Shown in pieces: positions 1 through 8,333 of a stretch of DNA of 38,644 nt (position 1 is the stretch's first letter; the number at the start of each line of letters is the position of its first letter). A model generated the notes under the pieces. It was not told the origin of the DNA. It made no database searches and was given only the letters and a program-made list of their open reading frames with translations. The position numbers were made by a program, and so were the translations under genes. The stretch comes from a virus, in the IMG/VR virus record IMGVR_UViG_3300029258_002841, positions 1 through 38,644 of that record. One strand, given 5' to 3'.

Positions 1-105
1 CTACTCTTAATACTATTGGGGTTAGGTGGGAAGTCTATTAAAGACTTGATCAAAGGTAAAAAGAAGATACAGAAAAAAGAATATGAGACCCTAATCTCTA
101 AGATT
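1..105. repeat. Terminal direct repeat, left copy
   Basis: These 105 bases are identical to positions 38540-38644. The sequence therefore closes into a circle of 38,539 bp, either as a genuine short terminal redundancy or as the overlap left when a circular assembly is linearised. It lies inside a coding frame (the junction gene), which continues without interruption across the join, supporting a real circular map. Confidence 0.97.
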
Positions 106-291
106 CAAGAATTAGAGTTAAATCTCTCTTATTATAAGAATGAGCTAGAATCAGAGAAAACGAATCATTATCTCGATAACCAAGCAAAAGACGAAACAAT
201 TAAGTCTTTAGAAGAGTCCCTATTCAAAGCGAATCAAGTTATTGCTAAGCTAGAACAATTTAAGAATAGTATTTTAGAAGAAACAGATTAG
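1..291 (+). CDS. Membrane-anchored coiled-coil protein (3' part of junction gene)
   Basis: This is the larger part of a 108-aa protein whose ATG lies at 38504; the frame passes the circular junction at CTA (positions 1-3). The assembled protein starts MIPIELISDNIELLLILLG: a short acidic stretch and one hydrophobic segment of about 12-15 residues. A strongly charged helical region with a heptad-like Leu/Ile pattern then runs to the C-terminus, ending at TAG 289-291. One membrane segment plus a coiled coil is the shape of an inner-membrane spanin or another lysis accessory, but I see no family signature. It follows a 27-aa hydrophobic ORF (38418-38501) and precedes the small terminase by 27 nt. 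The TTG at position 16 would give a shorter product but has no reason to be the start once the circle is closed. Confidence 0.75.
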   Translation, partial: LLLILLGLGGKSIKDLIKGKKKIQKKEYETLISKIQELELNLSYYKNELESEKTNHYLDNQAKDETIKSLEESLFKANQVIAKLEQFKNSILEETD

Positions 292-318
292 ATTGAAATC
301 AAAGCCCAGGAGAATAAT

Positions 319-717
319 ATGGCAGCAAAGAAACCAAGGAAGTTAGGAAATGGGTCTAAGCTCTTTAAACCTAACAAAGAAGCAGCCCAAGAGATCATCT
401 TAAAGAATATTAAGCATGGTACTAGAAAAGCCGTTTGCGAATTAGCAGGTATTAATCATACTACCCTAAGCAATTGGATAACTGAAGGTAAATCAGGATA
501 CGATGAAGAGTTCTCTATTAAGTTCCTAGCAGCAGAAGCTAAAGATAAGATGGAGTTAATGTCTTATTATTGGAAAGAAGCTAAGAATGGTAATGTAAGA
601 GCTATGGACTCTCTTTCTATTATGAGGTTTAATTGGAAAGTCAAACAAGTTGATGTGACCTCCGATGGTAATAGTGTTGTCCTTCCTGTTGTTAAGCATA
701 AGAAAAAAGAGAAGTAA
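319..717 (+). CDS. terS: Small terminase subunit (TerS)
   Basis: A 132-aa basic protein with ribosome site AGGAG 8 nt before the ATG. Residues about 30-55 form a helix-turn-helix resembling transposase/terminase HTHs (GTRKAVCELAGINHTTLSNW), followed by a helical segment with a Trp-Lys-Glu core and a basic tail (KHKKKEK). In this family TerS recognises the packaging site and brings the large subunit to DNA. Position at the head of the packaging genes, upstream of TerL, agrees with this. The assignment rests on the HTH, size and context rather than on a catalytic motif. Confidence 0.75.
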   Translation: MAAKKPRKLGNGSKLFKPNKEAAQEIILKNIKHGTRKAVCELAGINHTTLSNWITEGKSGYDEEFSIKFLAAEAKDKMELMSYYWKEAKNGNVRAMDSLSIMRFNWKVKQVDVTSDGNSVVLPVVKHKKKEK

Positions 718-766
718 ACCTATAAGTTGCTAGAAATGCACTAATACGAAAATAAAGGATCTAGAG

Positions 767-1222
767 ATGGGATATGCTGAGAATTTGAGAGACTATACAA
801 CTTCAAGATTTGGGAATGACTATCTCGCTATCTTAACTGACCCTGAGGGCTCAGGCACTACGATTGATACGACTCAGTTACTCAATGCGTCGACAGCAGC
901 AATCAATTATTTTGAGCAGTATAGTGGTTTGACCTACGCCAGTGGGGCTCAGATAGAGATCGCTTCCGATATAGTCATCCATAAACTTGAGGAATGGGGA
1001 GGCATCTCAGATGCTCCTAATCATAATGCTAGAGAAGCAGATCTTAAAGCAAGATGTATGAATGTGAGAGCTAAGATCAACTTCACAGCACCAAGAGCGG
1101 ATAAGACAACATATAGAAAGGCTTACCGAGGAAGGTTCGATAATGCCTTTGAAGACTATGTCCGCAAGAATCCAGGAGATACGGATAATAACGTTAACAG
1201 TTATGAGATGAGAGAGTTCTAA
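767..1222 (+). CDS. Probable head-tail adaptor, Mu gp36 (DUF1320)-like
   Basis: A 151-aa protein. The N-terminal half resembles head-completion adaptors of the Mu gp36/DUF1320 type: a short leader, then a helix that packs small residues (TQLLNASTAAINYFEQYSG), then a second helix (IEIASDIVIHKLEEWGG) and a polar C-terminal tail. In that family the protein sits at the portal as an adaptor to the tail. It is unusual that it lies between the small and large terminase genes rather than after the capsid gene. Ribosome site AAAGGAT precedes the ATG. Fold-level similarity only, so the function is inferred. Confidence 0.5.
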   Translation: MGYAENLRDYTTSRFGNDYLAILTDPEGSGTTIDTTQLLNASTAAINYFEQYSGLTYASGAQIEIASDIVIHKLEEWGGISDAPNHNAREADLKARCMNVRAKINFTAPRADKTTYRKAYRGRFDNAFEDYVRKNPGDTDNNVNSYEMREF

Positions 1223-1244
1223 AAAACTTAATAAAGGAAAAACG

Positions 1245-1433
1245 ATGGATTATAAGTTTCTCAACAACAGAGCTAAAGATGCTCCTATCGGTCAAACTAA
1301 GGCCGAATTAATCAAGAGGCAAGATAAACAGCTCGAAACTCTAAAAAGTACCGTTATGGGAGAATTAGAGAAGATTATCGCTCACTTATTAGATCTCAAT
1401 GACAGAGTTGAGAAGCTAGAGAAGGGATTTTAA
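1245..1433 (+). CDS. Small coiled-coil protein, unknown
   Basis: A 62-aa protein preceded by AAAGGAAAA. Residues 20-60 are a continuous amphipathic helix with Leu/Ile at heptad spacing (ELEKIIAHLLDLNDRVEKLE), so a small dimeric or trimeric coiled coil is likely. Its stop TAA shares one base with the next ATG (TAATG at 1431-1435), indicating translational coupling. I do not recognise a family. Its place in the packaging operon suggests a terminase or portal accessory. Confidence 0.7.
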   Translation: MDYKFLNNRAKDAPIGQTKAELIKRQDKQLETLKSTVMGELEKIIAHLLDLNDRVEKLEKGF

Positions 1434-1621
1434 TGAAACTTACAGGCACAGAGGCAACCTGGACTTGGACCTATCCTGGAAAGATTGAAGAAAAGGATCT
1501 TAAAGACTTACTGGATAATCCTAAGAGATATCTGACAGATGAGCGGCATGTGATCAGAAGGTTAGCGAAAAGACTCTTAAAAACAGCAAATCCGGGGAAA
1601 TTCTTTGCCAAAAGATCTTAA
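1433..1621 (+). CDS. Small basic protein with LT..xxxIRRLAKR motif
   Basis: A 62-aa protein coupled to the preceding gene by a TAATG overlap. Function not recognised. The C-terminal half contains YLTDERHVIRRLAKRLL followed by NPGKFF. Related versions of this pattern appear in three other small proteins of this genome: 23446-24024 and 24036-24434 carry LTHKNPxxR, and 38065-38415 carries LLTSSIPVVRSLMKK and also NPGKFF. The pattern resembles a HEAT-like half-repeat. The 3' end overlaps a possible further small ORF starting at TTG 1605. Confidence 0.65.
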   Translation: MKLTGTEATWTWTYPGKIEEKDLKDLLDNPKRYLTDERHVIRRLAKRLLKTANPGKFFAKRS

Positions 1622-1772
1622 TCGGCACTTATTAGTAGAACGTTCCTTTTTAGACTTAAAAGCTTCTCAGAAACTCATGATCTATCTCGCTCTAAAACAA
1701 CTTTTATCTGAGATGAAAAGTGCGGGAGGAGACGAATTTTCGCCATGGGATTTGCCAACACGAAATCACTAA
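1605..1772 (+). CDS. Possible 55-aa gene with TTG start
   Basis: An open frame from TTG 1605 to TAA 1770-1772 encodes 55 residues beginning MPKDLNRHLLVERSFLDLKA. It fills most of the otherwise empty gap before the large terminase. A GGGGA lies about 7 nt before the TTG, and the frame overlaps the preceding gene by 17 nt, as other genes in this operon do. The predicted protein is an amphipathic helix (SQKLMIYLALKQLLSEMKS) with a polar tail. No family recognised. The non-ATG start and short length keep confidence moderate. Confidence 0.45.
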   Translation: MPKDLNRHLLVERSFLDLKASQKLMIYLALKQLLSEMKSAGGDEFSPWDLPTRNH

Positions 1773-1814
1773 GTTTCGGGGATTCTTATAACTGGCAAGA
1801 GATTAACTCTTAAC

Positions 1815-3266
1815 ATGACTTTACCAACTCAAATCATTGAAACTTTCGAGCCGCATGAGAAGCAACGTTCGGTTTTAGAGTCTCCGGCTAGGTTCAAAAT
1901 CGGAACATGTGCCCGAAGAACTGGTAAGTCTACCCTAGCTGCTCACATACTTCTCCAAAAGCTAACGGATCCAGATCGACATCAATTTGAAGATAGAGGA
2001 GAGATACGAGTCTTTAATCATCAGATGCTCGTATTGGCGGCCACAACAAAACTAACTGCTGAGATTTGGGAACAAGTCTACAGAGAAGTAAAGAAATGGA
2101 ACTTACCTGAGACTATCTTAAAAGCGAACATATCAACTAAGACTATCAGATACTATCCAACAGAGGCTACTTTAGAGTTCTCAACAGGACACATTCAGGG
2201 ATTGAATGTTGGTAGAGGGCTCACATTTGTCGTTATAGATGAAGCAGGTGTGATTAAGGATCCTCTAGTCTGGCAGGAAGATATAGAACCCGCATTAGCC
2301 GACAAGCAAGGAGAAGCATTCATCATAGGCACTCCTAAGGTCGCCGCTGCTTGGTTCAGACATCTCTATAACAAAGGGGATCCGAAGCACGATCAATATG
2401 ACACTGAATACTATCAGTTCTATTTCTCTCAAGAAGATAATCCGTATCTCCCGGACTCAGCTCATAAGACCCGTGAGAAGAAGAAAAAAGAGTTACCGCA
2501 TGATGTGTATCTCAGAGAATATGAAGGAAGATGGACAGAGGAAGGTGGTTTAGTATTCCGAAATCTCCGAGCGGCATATGAACTGTTTAACAAGTATAAC
2601 GCTGACAACTTCATAAAGTATATCGGAAGATGTAAACATATCCTCGGAATTGACGTTGGGTCCAGTGTTGACAATACAGCTATCGCTTGCTTCTCTAGAA
2701 AGCCTGTTGTTGACCCTGAGTTATCCGATAAGGCTTATGTTTGCAAAGAGATGTTAGTTTATGAAGACTATGACTATAACACTTTGGTGACTGAGATAGT
2801 TGCGGCTTCTGAGAAGTATCAGAATGCTCCAATCATTGTCGACTCAACAGGTATCGGCGGTCCTTTCTTACAGATGCTCAAGAATAAGGGCTTGATAGTT
2901 TATGGATATAACTTTACGCCTCAATCAAGAGAAGACTTACTGCAGAACCTTCAGACTCTATTTGACCATGAGAGGATAGCAATACCTCCACATGACTTAC
3001 TAATCAATGAACTGACTAACTTTGAAGAGAAGCTGTATCCATCCGGTAAGGTTAAGAAGGAAGCCGCTGCAGGACATCATGATGACTTAGTAATGGCACT
3101 TGCGCTAGGTGCTTGGGCAGTCGCAAGAGCTAAAGATAAGATTGGGTATCATTTACCGACTAAGAAGCAGAGGGAGAAAGCGATTGATATGGAGAAGCAG
3201 ATAAAGAGGAAGATGGAGCATCATCAGAAATTTGACAAGGGTATGAAGAGCCCCTACTGGGGTTAG
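1815..3266 (+). CDS. terL: Large terminase subunit (TerL)
   Basis: This 483-aa protein is the packaging motor: the ATPase pumps DNA into the prohead and the nuclease cuts the concatemer. Visible motifs are Walker A at residues 33-40 (ARRTGKST), Walker B at 139-144 (VVIDEA) with the catalytic Glu, and the RNase H-like nuclease acidic residues D280 (ILGIDVGSS), D343 (IIVDSTGIG) and D423-D424 (HHDDLVMALALG). All parts expected of an intact TerL are present and the length is normal. The ATG is one base after the stop of a 22-codon ORF (1745-1813) that has the only strong ribosome site nearby, GGAGGAG at 1725-1731, so initiation may be coupled. Confidence 0.95.
   Translation: MTLPTQIIETFEPHEKQRSVLESPARFKIGTCARRTGKSTLAAHILLQKLTDPDRHQFEDRGEIRVFNHQMLVLAATTKLTAEIWEQVYREVKKWNLPETILKANISTKTIRYYPTEATLEFSTGHIQGLNVGRGLTFVVIDEAGVIKDPLVWQEDIEPALADKQGEAFIIGTPKVAAAWFRHLYNKGDPKHDQYDTEYYQFYFSQEDNPYLPDSAHKTREKKKKELPHDVYLREYEGRWTEEGGLVFRNLRAAYELFNKYNADNFIKYIGRCKHILGIDVGSSVDNTAIACFSRKPVVDPELSDKAYVCKEMLVYEDYDYNTLVTEIVAASEKYQNAPIIVDSTGIGGPFLQMLKNKGLIVYGYNFTPQSREDLLQNLQTLFDHERIAIPPHDLLINELTNFEEKLYPSGKVKKEAAAGHHDDLVMALALGAWAVARAKDKIGYHLPTKKQREKAIDMEKQIKRKMEHHQKFDKGMKSPYWG
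3249..3264 (+). terminator. Short hairpin over the TerL stop codon
   Basis: AGCCCC and GGGGTT flank the loop TACT; one pair is G-U. No T-tract follows. It is the weakest of the hairpins that sit directly before the AATATTCT promoter-like element. Confidence 0.3.
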
Positions 3267-3270
3267 TAAC

Positions 3271-3288
3271 TGTAATATTCTATCAATC
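3271..3288 (+). promoter_or_regulatory. AATATTCT element, copy 1 (putative phage promoter)
   Basis: TGTAATATTCTATCAATC, identical over 18 bases to the copy at 35014-35031. It lies 41 nt before the portal start, directly after a hairpin, in the only sizeable gap between the terminase and portal genes. It is one of five plus-strand copies, most of which precede a gene. Confidence 0.55.
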
Positions 3289-3329
3289 TCATATTAATAG
3301 TTGAGAATCATCCTCAGAGGAAACCTTTT

Positions 3330-4886
3330 ATGGCGAAGAAAAAAGACAAAGATCAAATTCAACCCCCTAAGGAGTCTAGACCAGGCAACGCTGTTGCTTC
3401 GATGCCTCCTCCGGGAGTAGTCGATAAGCCTGCTAAGTGGCAAGGGGTTCGCATCCCGGGTGGTCAGAAGCTAATCGATCTCTCTGTCAATTACAGATGG
3501 GGCGACGTAATCCGGGACCCAGACACAGCATTGAAGTTTGACCATGAGATCTATGATCGCGTCGAACTGTTCGCTGATTGTGCTGCAGCAATGGATTATA
3601 TGAGAAAGACTATCTCAGGGCACGGGCATAGCTTTGTCACGACTGATCGTCGCTATGATAAGCTAATACCGTATTTTGAGTCTTTCTTTAATGACATATC
3701 ACAATGGCACGATGCCAAACAATTACTCTGTTATGCGATCTTTAGAGGTGTGCACGCCGCAAGAATTGTCTCAGAGGTTAGACATGACTGCGAATTAATT
3801 GACGGAGACCAAAAGAGATCGTGGTGGATGATCAACTCACTAGAAGACAGAGATAAACGCGGCATGTATATTGAACATGTCAAAATAGATGATAAGAAGC
3901 CTGACTCTGCAGATAATCGCTTCTATTATTGGATCTTTGAAGACCCTGTATCGTTACAATGGGAAGTTAAGGATCCAAACAAATACATTATCTGGGAATT
4001 CAATAAGACTTTCAGATCCGCCGGATACGGAGAAGGACTGATAGCAAAGATTTGGCCAGAGATTTATAGAGGCACTCAATTATCCGACATCTATGATAAC
4101 TCTTTCGATCTTTATGGAACAGGCATTAAGATTGGGAAGATTGACTCAACTCTCGGATATGCGAATGATGCGGGGTCAAATGCTGCAACCCCTGAGCAGA
4201 GAAAAGATGAACTATACGAAGTCTTATCGATGCTCCAAAGAACAAACTACACAGTAGTAATCGATAAAGAAGATGACGTTGACTTCCAATGGCCTGACCC
4301 GGGGATGTTTCAAACTCTTCAATCAGAATTAGAACGTATTGGCTCTAAGATTTGGATGCTTATTGTGGGTCACGACATCTTTAGAATGAAGCAAGGTGGC
4401 TCTAGAGCTCAGACCGCAACTCAATTAAGAGCTGGAGATAGAAACATTATCACTCTCAGAAGATCTTTAGATGCAGTGATTCAAGATCAAATGATGCAAC
4501 GGTTCTGGGATTATAACAGAGTTAATTGGGAAGATATGGGTTTGTGGTGTCATAAATGTCCTGTCCAATTCCAGACTAACAGGTTCTTGGATAGGGAGTT
4601 AGACGATGAAATTAAGACCTTAGAGTTTATGAGAGAGTCGAAACTGCCAGTCCTCGGCAGAGAAGTCTATGAGAGAACCGGATACAGTTTACCGGAGATC
4701 ACAAAAGAAAACATTGACGAGTTGGTCACATGGAATAATCTTGAAGAGGACGTTAAAGAGGAGGCAGAGATCTCAAAAGCTCAGGGAGACAACGACAAAG
4801 ACATACTAGACACCGAGTCAGACTTAACCGATAATGATTCTATAGAAGCTCAGGACACTGAGGCTCCGGACAAGGAAGAGGCATAA
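3330..4886 (+). CDS. Portal protein (Mu gp29 / DUF935-like)
   Basis: A 518-aa protein with GAGGAAA before the ATG. The portal is the dodecameric DNA channel at one capsid vertex. Family features: a central Trp/Tyr-rich region, the segment IGSKIWMLIVGHDIF, then GGSRAQTATQLR near residues 355-366, which corresponds to the conserved GGSxA block of DUF935 portals. A later helix and LPVLGREVYERTGYSLPE match the usual end of gp29. The last 50 residues are very acidic and low in complexity. It lies between TerL and the protease-scaffold, the canonical place. Stop and next start overlap (TAATG). Confidence 0.85.
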   Translation: MAKKKDKDQIQPPKESRPGNAVASMPPPGVVDKPAKWQGVRIPGGQKLIDLSVNYRWGDVIRDPDTALKFDHEIYDRVELFADCAAAMDYMRKTISGHGHSFVTTDRRYDKLIPYFESFFNDISQWHDAKQLLCYAIFRGVHAARIVSEVRHDCELIDGDQKRSWWMINSLEDRDKRGMYIEHVKIDDKKPDSADNRFYYWIFEDPVSLQWEVKDPNKYIIWEFNKTFRSAGYGEGLIAKIWPEIYRGTQLSDIYDNSFDLYGTGIKIGKIDSTLGYANDAGSNAATPEQRKDELYEVLSMLQRTNYTVVIDKEDDVDFQWPDPGMFQTLQSELERIGSKIWMLIVGHDIFRMKQGGSRAQTATQLRAGDRNIITLRRSLDAVIQDQMMQRFWDYNRVNWEDMGLWCHKCPVQFQTNRFLDRELDDEIKTLEFMRESKLPVLGREVYERTGYSLPEITKENIDELVTWNNLEEDVKEEAEISKAQGDNDKDILDTESDLTDNDSIEAQDTEAPDKEEA

Positions 4887-6643
4887 TGGACTTTGATCAG
4901 ATTCAGAAGATTCGTTATAGTGCTAAGATGAACCGTAAGCTCAGAAGTATTATGAGCCGCGAGGGTGGGTGGACTCGGGAAGCTATGATGGCCCGAATCA
5001 ATGCTGAAGAGACAATGGTACCTCTCCAAAAATATGGAGCCGGTCCATTTAAAGAATATGATGTACTATTTGATCCTCTCAGCAACTGTTATGTGATGAA
5101 GGACATCGAACTTACTGCTAAACATCCAGCAGACCCTGAGAGAGAAGACTTCGAGTTAACCGATGAGATCTTAGCAGACCTTTATGAATCAACTATTGCG
5201 ACGGAAGAGGTTCGGAAATACATCCCTGCTAAAGAGACTCATGAGGGCACAGTGCGGAAAGGATTCATCCGGAATCCTAAGATACAGGAGTCGGAGTTTA
5301 CACTATCGGGTGAGAAGTTTGTTGAACCAACTCTCTATTCGGACTTATACGTTAGCCCAGATGTTTATGAGAAGATAGCTGATGGGGAATTACCAGGTAG
5401 GTCAGTTGAGATCCGAAAGAATGCCAGAACAGGAAAATGGTATATTGACTCAGTTGCTTTATTAAGTGCTGAGGAACCATACTTCTCATTCCCTGACCTC
5501 TCTGGGCCTAAACCTGACTCTGTTCCGGAATTTCAATATCAAAAAACTTTAACAGATCAAAATACAGATGCTTTAATTTGTTACTCTAGATGGCCATCTA
5601 CGGAGAAAACTATGAAAGATAAGGAAGAATATAAAGGACAGGAGTGTGAGAAGCCTGAGGATGAGAAGGAAAAAGAGGAATATCAGGAATCTCACAAAGA
5701 CGAAGAGATGAGTGCTGAGACCGAATCGGTTGAAGGCGACCAAATCGAAATGGCAGAAGGGGAGAAAGAAGCTCCCAAAGAAGACATTGAAGAGGTTGTT
5801 ATGGAAGCTGAGTCAGAGGAACACGAGGAAGCCGAGATGGGTCTTCTCCATACCTTGACTCAACAAGTCAGAGAACTCTCTGCTTTAGTCGGTACTCTTA
5901 TTAAGAAGGATGAAGCTGTTCACGAAGAGATTGAGAAAGATGACTATGTCTCAGACGTCTCTTCAATCACTGCTAATCCTGTTGCTGGGCCGCCGAATGA
6001 GGAAGCTCTTAAGGCCTATGAGAAGGATCAACCTGAGGAAGTTACCGAAGAAGTAACCGAAGAGGTTGAAGAGAAACCAGAAGAGTCTGAAGAGAAACCC
6101 GAGGCTCAGGAATACGAGAAAGAGGTTGCCGAAGAAGTTGAAGAGACTCCTGAGGTTCCCGACGTTGAAGCCTTAGCGAAAGAAATGGCTGAGGAAGCAA
6201 ATAAGAAAGCCGAGGAAGAGGCTAATAACGATAAGCTAATCGAGTTGAATCTCGAGAAACAAATATTAAGATTTAAGAAGGCTAACAAAGACCTGCCGAA
6301 CGTCTTAGCTGACTTAAAGAAAGACTATATGACTTATGCGAAGCAATACGGCGAGGAAGTCGCAACAAACTTCGCCGATAGTCTTTATAAACATGTAACT
6401 CCTTATCCAACTAAGGATGCTGGGTTACAGAAAGACGAAGTTGAGATGTATAATAAGACCGGAACGGATCTTAAAGATGCGATTCTTCAACAATACTCAA
6501 AGGATTTTGGATCCGATGCCGTTTTCCAGGCTAAAGAGTCCTGGGAAGCCGACAAGGACAAACTTGAGAAACAGTTCGGTTCTAAAGAACGGTTTTTTGA
6601 ACTCTACATGAAAAACTATCAGAGAATGTCTGGTAGCAGGTAG
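4886..6643 (+). CDS. Head maturation protease fused to acidic scaffold (Mu gpI-like)
   Basis: A 585-aa protein in two parts. Residues about 45-200 resemble the phage prohead protease of the Mu gpI group, with candidate catalytic His119 (AKETHEGTVRKGFI) and Ser173 (ELPGRSVEI), ending in the usual 'aaLls..eP.f' pattern. Residues about 235-430 are extremely Glu-rich with tandem EEV/TEE repeats, and residues about 430-585 are charged helices; such tails act as the internal scaffold and are degraded during maturation. Length is typical for a protease-scaffold fusion. The start overlaps the portal stop. The catalytic residues are inferred from motif context. Confidence 0.8.
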   Translation: MDFDQIQKIRYSAKMNRKLRSIMSREGGWTREAMMARINAEETMVPLQKYGAGPFKEYDVLFDPLSNCYVMKDIELTAKHPADPEREDFELTDEILADLYESTIATEEVRKYIPAKETHEGTVRKGFIRNPKIQESEFTLSGEKFVEPTLYSDLYVSPDVYEKIADGELPGRSVEIRKNARTGKWYIDSVALLSAEEPYFSFPDLSGPKPDSVPEFQYQKTLTDQNTDALICYSRWPSTEKTMKDKEEYKGQECEKPEDEKEKEEYQESHKDEEMSAETESVEGDQIEMAEGEKEAPKEDIEEVVMEAESEEHEEAEMGLLHTLTQQVRELSALVGTLIKKDEAVHEEIEKDDYVSDVSSITANPVAGPPNEEALKAYEKDQPEEVTEEVTEEVEEKPEESEEKPEAQEYEKEVAEEVEETPEVPDVEALAKEMAEEANKKAEEEANNDKLIELNLEKQILRFKKANKDLPNVLADLKKDYMTYAKQYGEEVATNFADSLYKHVTPYPTKDAGLQKDEVEMYNKTGTDLKDAILQQYSKDFGSDAVFQAKESWEADKDKLEKQFGSKERFFELYMKNYQRMSGSR

Positions 6644-6669
6644 AAATTTTATAAGATAAGGAAAAATCA

Positions 6670-7125
6670 ATGGCTGCATTAACTGCTGATTATGTTCCAA
6701 GTGGCTACAAGCCAACTTATGATAATCTAAACGCAAGCTATATTGGTGTCGTCGCCGACGACATTCTCTACAAATTCTCTCTTCTATCCTTAGACGCTGC
6801 CGGGGATGTAAAGCCTCGCGCTGCTGGGGATGATACGTTTGCGGGTGTTTGTGGAAAAGGTATTAGCAACAGCGGTGGGTCTGCTGGAGACGTCAAAGCG
6901 ATGGTCTTCCCAGGTCCTTTCGTTTTCAAAGGTATTGACCTTGCCGGGTCCACTCCCGACATTGGCGATCCAGTTTATTGTGAAACTGACAATCCTGCGG
7001 ACATGACAACTACTGATCCAGGCTCCGGCGTTGTGATCGGAAAAGTTCTCGGTCGCAGAGCAGAGGGAACAGATGCTGACTACGATGTACTTCTAAGCAG
7101 CACTTTCTCTGGTGTCTTAAGCTAA
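6670..7125 (+). CDS. Capsid decoration-like protein (DUF2190-like)
   Basis: A 151-aa protein preceded by AAGGAAA. Rich in Gly, Asp and Val, with alternating beta-strand patterns and the phrases DDTFAGVCGKGISNSGG and GDPVYCETDNPADMT, which match the style of DUF2190-type decoration proteins that stabilise capsids. Gene order (protease, decoration, major capsid) is standard. A second protein of the same style and a near-identical start (MAAL(T/S)A) is encoded at 34456-34959. Confidence 0.7.
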   Translation: MAALTADYVPSGYKPTYDNLNASYIGVVADDILYKFSLLSLDAAGDVKPRAAGDDTFAGVCGKGISNSGGSAGDVKAMVFPGPFVFKGIDLAGSTPDIGDPVYCETDNPADMTTTDPGSGVVIGKVLGRRAEGTDADYDVLLSSTFSGVLS

Positions 7126-7164
7126 GCACCGTTTTTGAAAAACCTTTAGAAAAAGGAAATTACC

Positions 7165-8166
7165 ATGGCAAGTGACTTTGGTTCTATTCTTGACCTAGCA
7201 AAAGCTGGTGCGGTAGTCGATCAAGCTTTCCAAACCACACAAGAAGAAACAAAAGATTTCATTGATGCTCTATGCTATCGCTATCCTTTCCAAGGACAAG
7301 TGACCCGCGTACCATTCTCTGAGATTCCAAATATGATGGCTTATAAGAAGTCATACGAAAAAGTAATCGAGTCTGATGTTGATGCTAAACACATCGACGT
7401 GACAGTCGAGAACTTTGGGATTGATATCCCGATCGCTTGGGAAGAACTCAAGTATCTCGGAAAGATGGGTGCCCAATCTCTTTATGAGAATAAGGCTCAA
7501 GAAGCTGCTAAGACAGCTGCTAACCACGTCTATTTCTGGATCACTTCAATTCTGACTAATGCTGCTGTTGATCCTACTCTTATGCCAGACAGTCTCCAGG
7601 CTACTGCGTATGATAGTATCAATTTGATTAGTGCTAATACCCGTTATGGAAATACCAATGGTAACATCTATACCGGAACTGGTACCACTGCAGCTCAAAT
7701 TCGGAATGACTTCTTCGGCGCAGTGACTCGCTTTAGCACTTACCGTCACACTAAGGTTAACCTTCGCCTTCTTCCACATCACGCTGGAAGAAACTACATG
7801 ATCGTCTTCTCCCCAACGTTGCTTTCCGCAATGACTGAAGCTTTCCATGTTGAGATGGTTTCCCAGGGTGGAGCTGGAACTCAATCTGTTGGTAACACTA
7901 TTCTTGCCTTCCAAAAGGCTTATGGTGCTACTATCAGTCTTCATGAGAACCATCTACTCGATGACGGGGACTGGTACATTGTAGTGACTAACCTCGGACA
8001 GCAAAAACCATTCACGCTAGTGGAATTTGACGGTCCTGAGAATATCAGCTACAATCCTACTAGTGATGCTGTTGGTCGCCAGCACTACATGGGCGGTCAT
8101 ACAATCTATCGTCAATACGGGCTAGCGGCGTTTTTGCCCTATACCATAATCAAGGTCAACAACTAG
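7165..8166 (+). CDS. Major capsid protein (Mu gpT-like, HK97 fold)
   Basis: A 333-aa protein with AAAGGAAA before the ATG. It resembles Mu gpT-type capsid subunits: an N-terminal arm, FGIDIPIAWEELKYLGKMG early on, many 'small residue + aromatic' strands, and a C-terminal block with GRQHYMGGHTIYRQYGLAAF, the usual last strand of the P-domain. Size and position after protease and decoration fit. Two hairpin terminators follow directly, as expected after a highly expressed gene. Confidence 0.88.
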   Translation: MASDFGSILDLAKAGAVVDQAFQTTQEETKDFIDALCYRYPFQGQVTRVPFSEIPNMMAYKKSYEKVIESDVDAKHIDVTVENFGIDIPIAWEELKYLGKMGAQSLYENKAQEAAKTAANHVYFWITSILTNAAVDPTLMPDSLQATAYDSINLISANTRYGNTNGNIYTGTGTTAAQIRNDFFGAVTRFSTYRHTKVNLRLLPHHAGRNYMIVFSPTLLSAMTEAFHVEMVSQGGAGTQSVGNTILAFQKAYGATISLHENHLLDDGDWYIVVTNLGQQKPFTLVEFDGPENISYNPTSDAVGRQHYMGGHTIYRQYGLAAFLPYTIIKVNN

Positions 8167-8192
8167 ACTAGTTGATCTTAAAGATAATCGGT

Positions 8193-8232
8193 GGGGGAGG
8201 GATCAGAATACTCCCGGAAGGATCCCTCCCCC
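8193..8232 (+). terminator. Long perfect hairpin after the capsid gene
   Basis: Arms GGGGGAGGGATC (8193-8204) and GATCCCTCCCCC (8221-8232) form a perfect 12-bp stem with a 16-nt loop. No T-run follows, so it may pause polymerase or protect the 3' end of the capsid mRNA rather than terminate alone. Confidence 0.6.
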
Positions 8233-8253
8233 ATTGGACCGGACCATCAGACA

Positions 8254-8284
8254 GGGCGCTGCTTGATTGACCCAGCGCTCTTTT
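8254..8284 (+). terminator. Rho-independent terminator
   Basis: Arms GGGCGCTG (8254-8261) and CAGCGCTC (8273-8280), one G-U pair, 11-nt loop, then TTTT at 8281-8284. Together with the hairpin at 8193-8232 it makes a tandem terminator behind the capsid gene. Confidence 0.7.
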
Positions 8285-8333
8285 CCAGATTGACTTAAAA
8301 ATATCGATTCTCTAGAAATAAGGAAATAATGTA

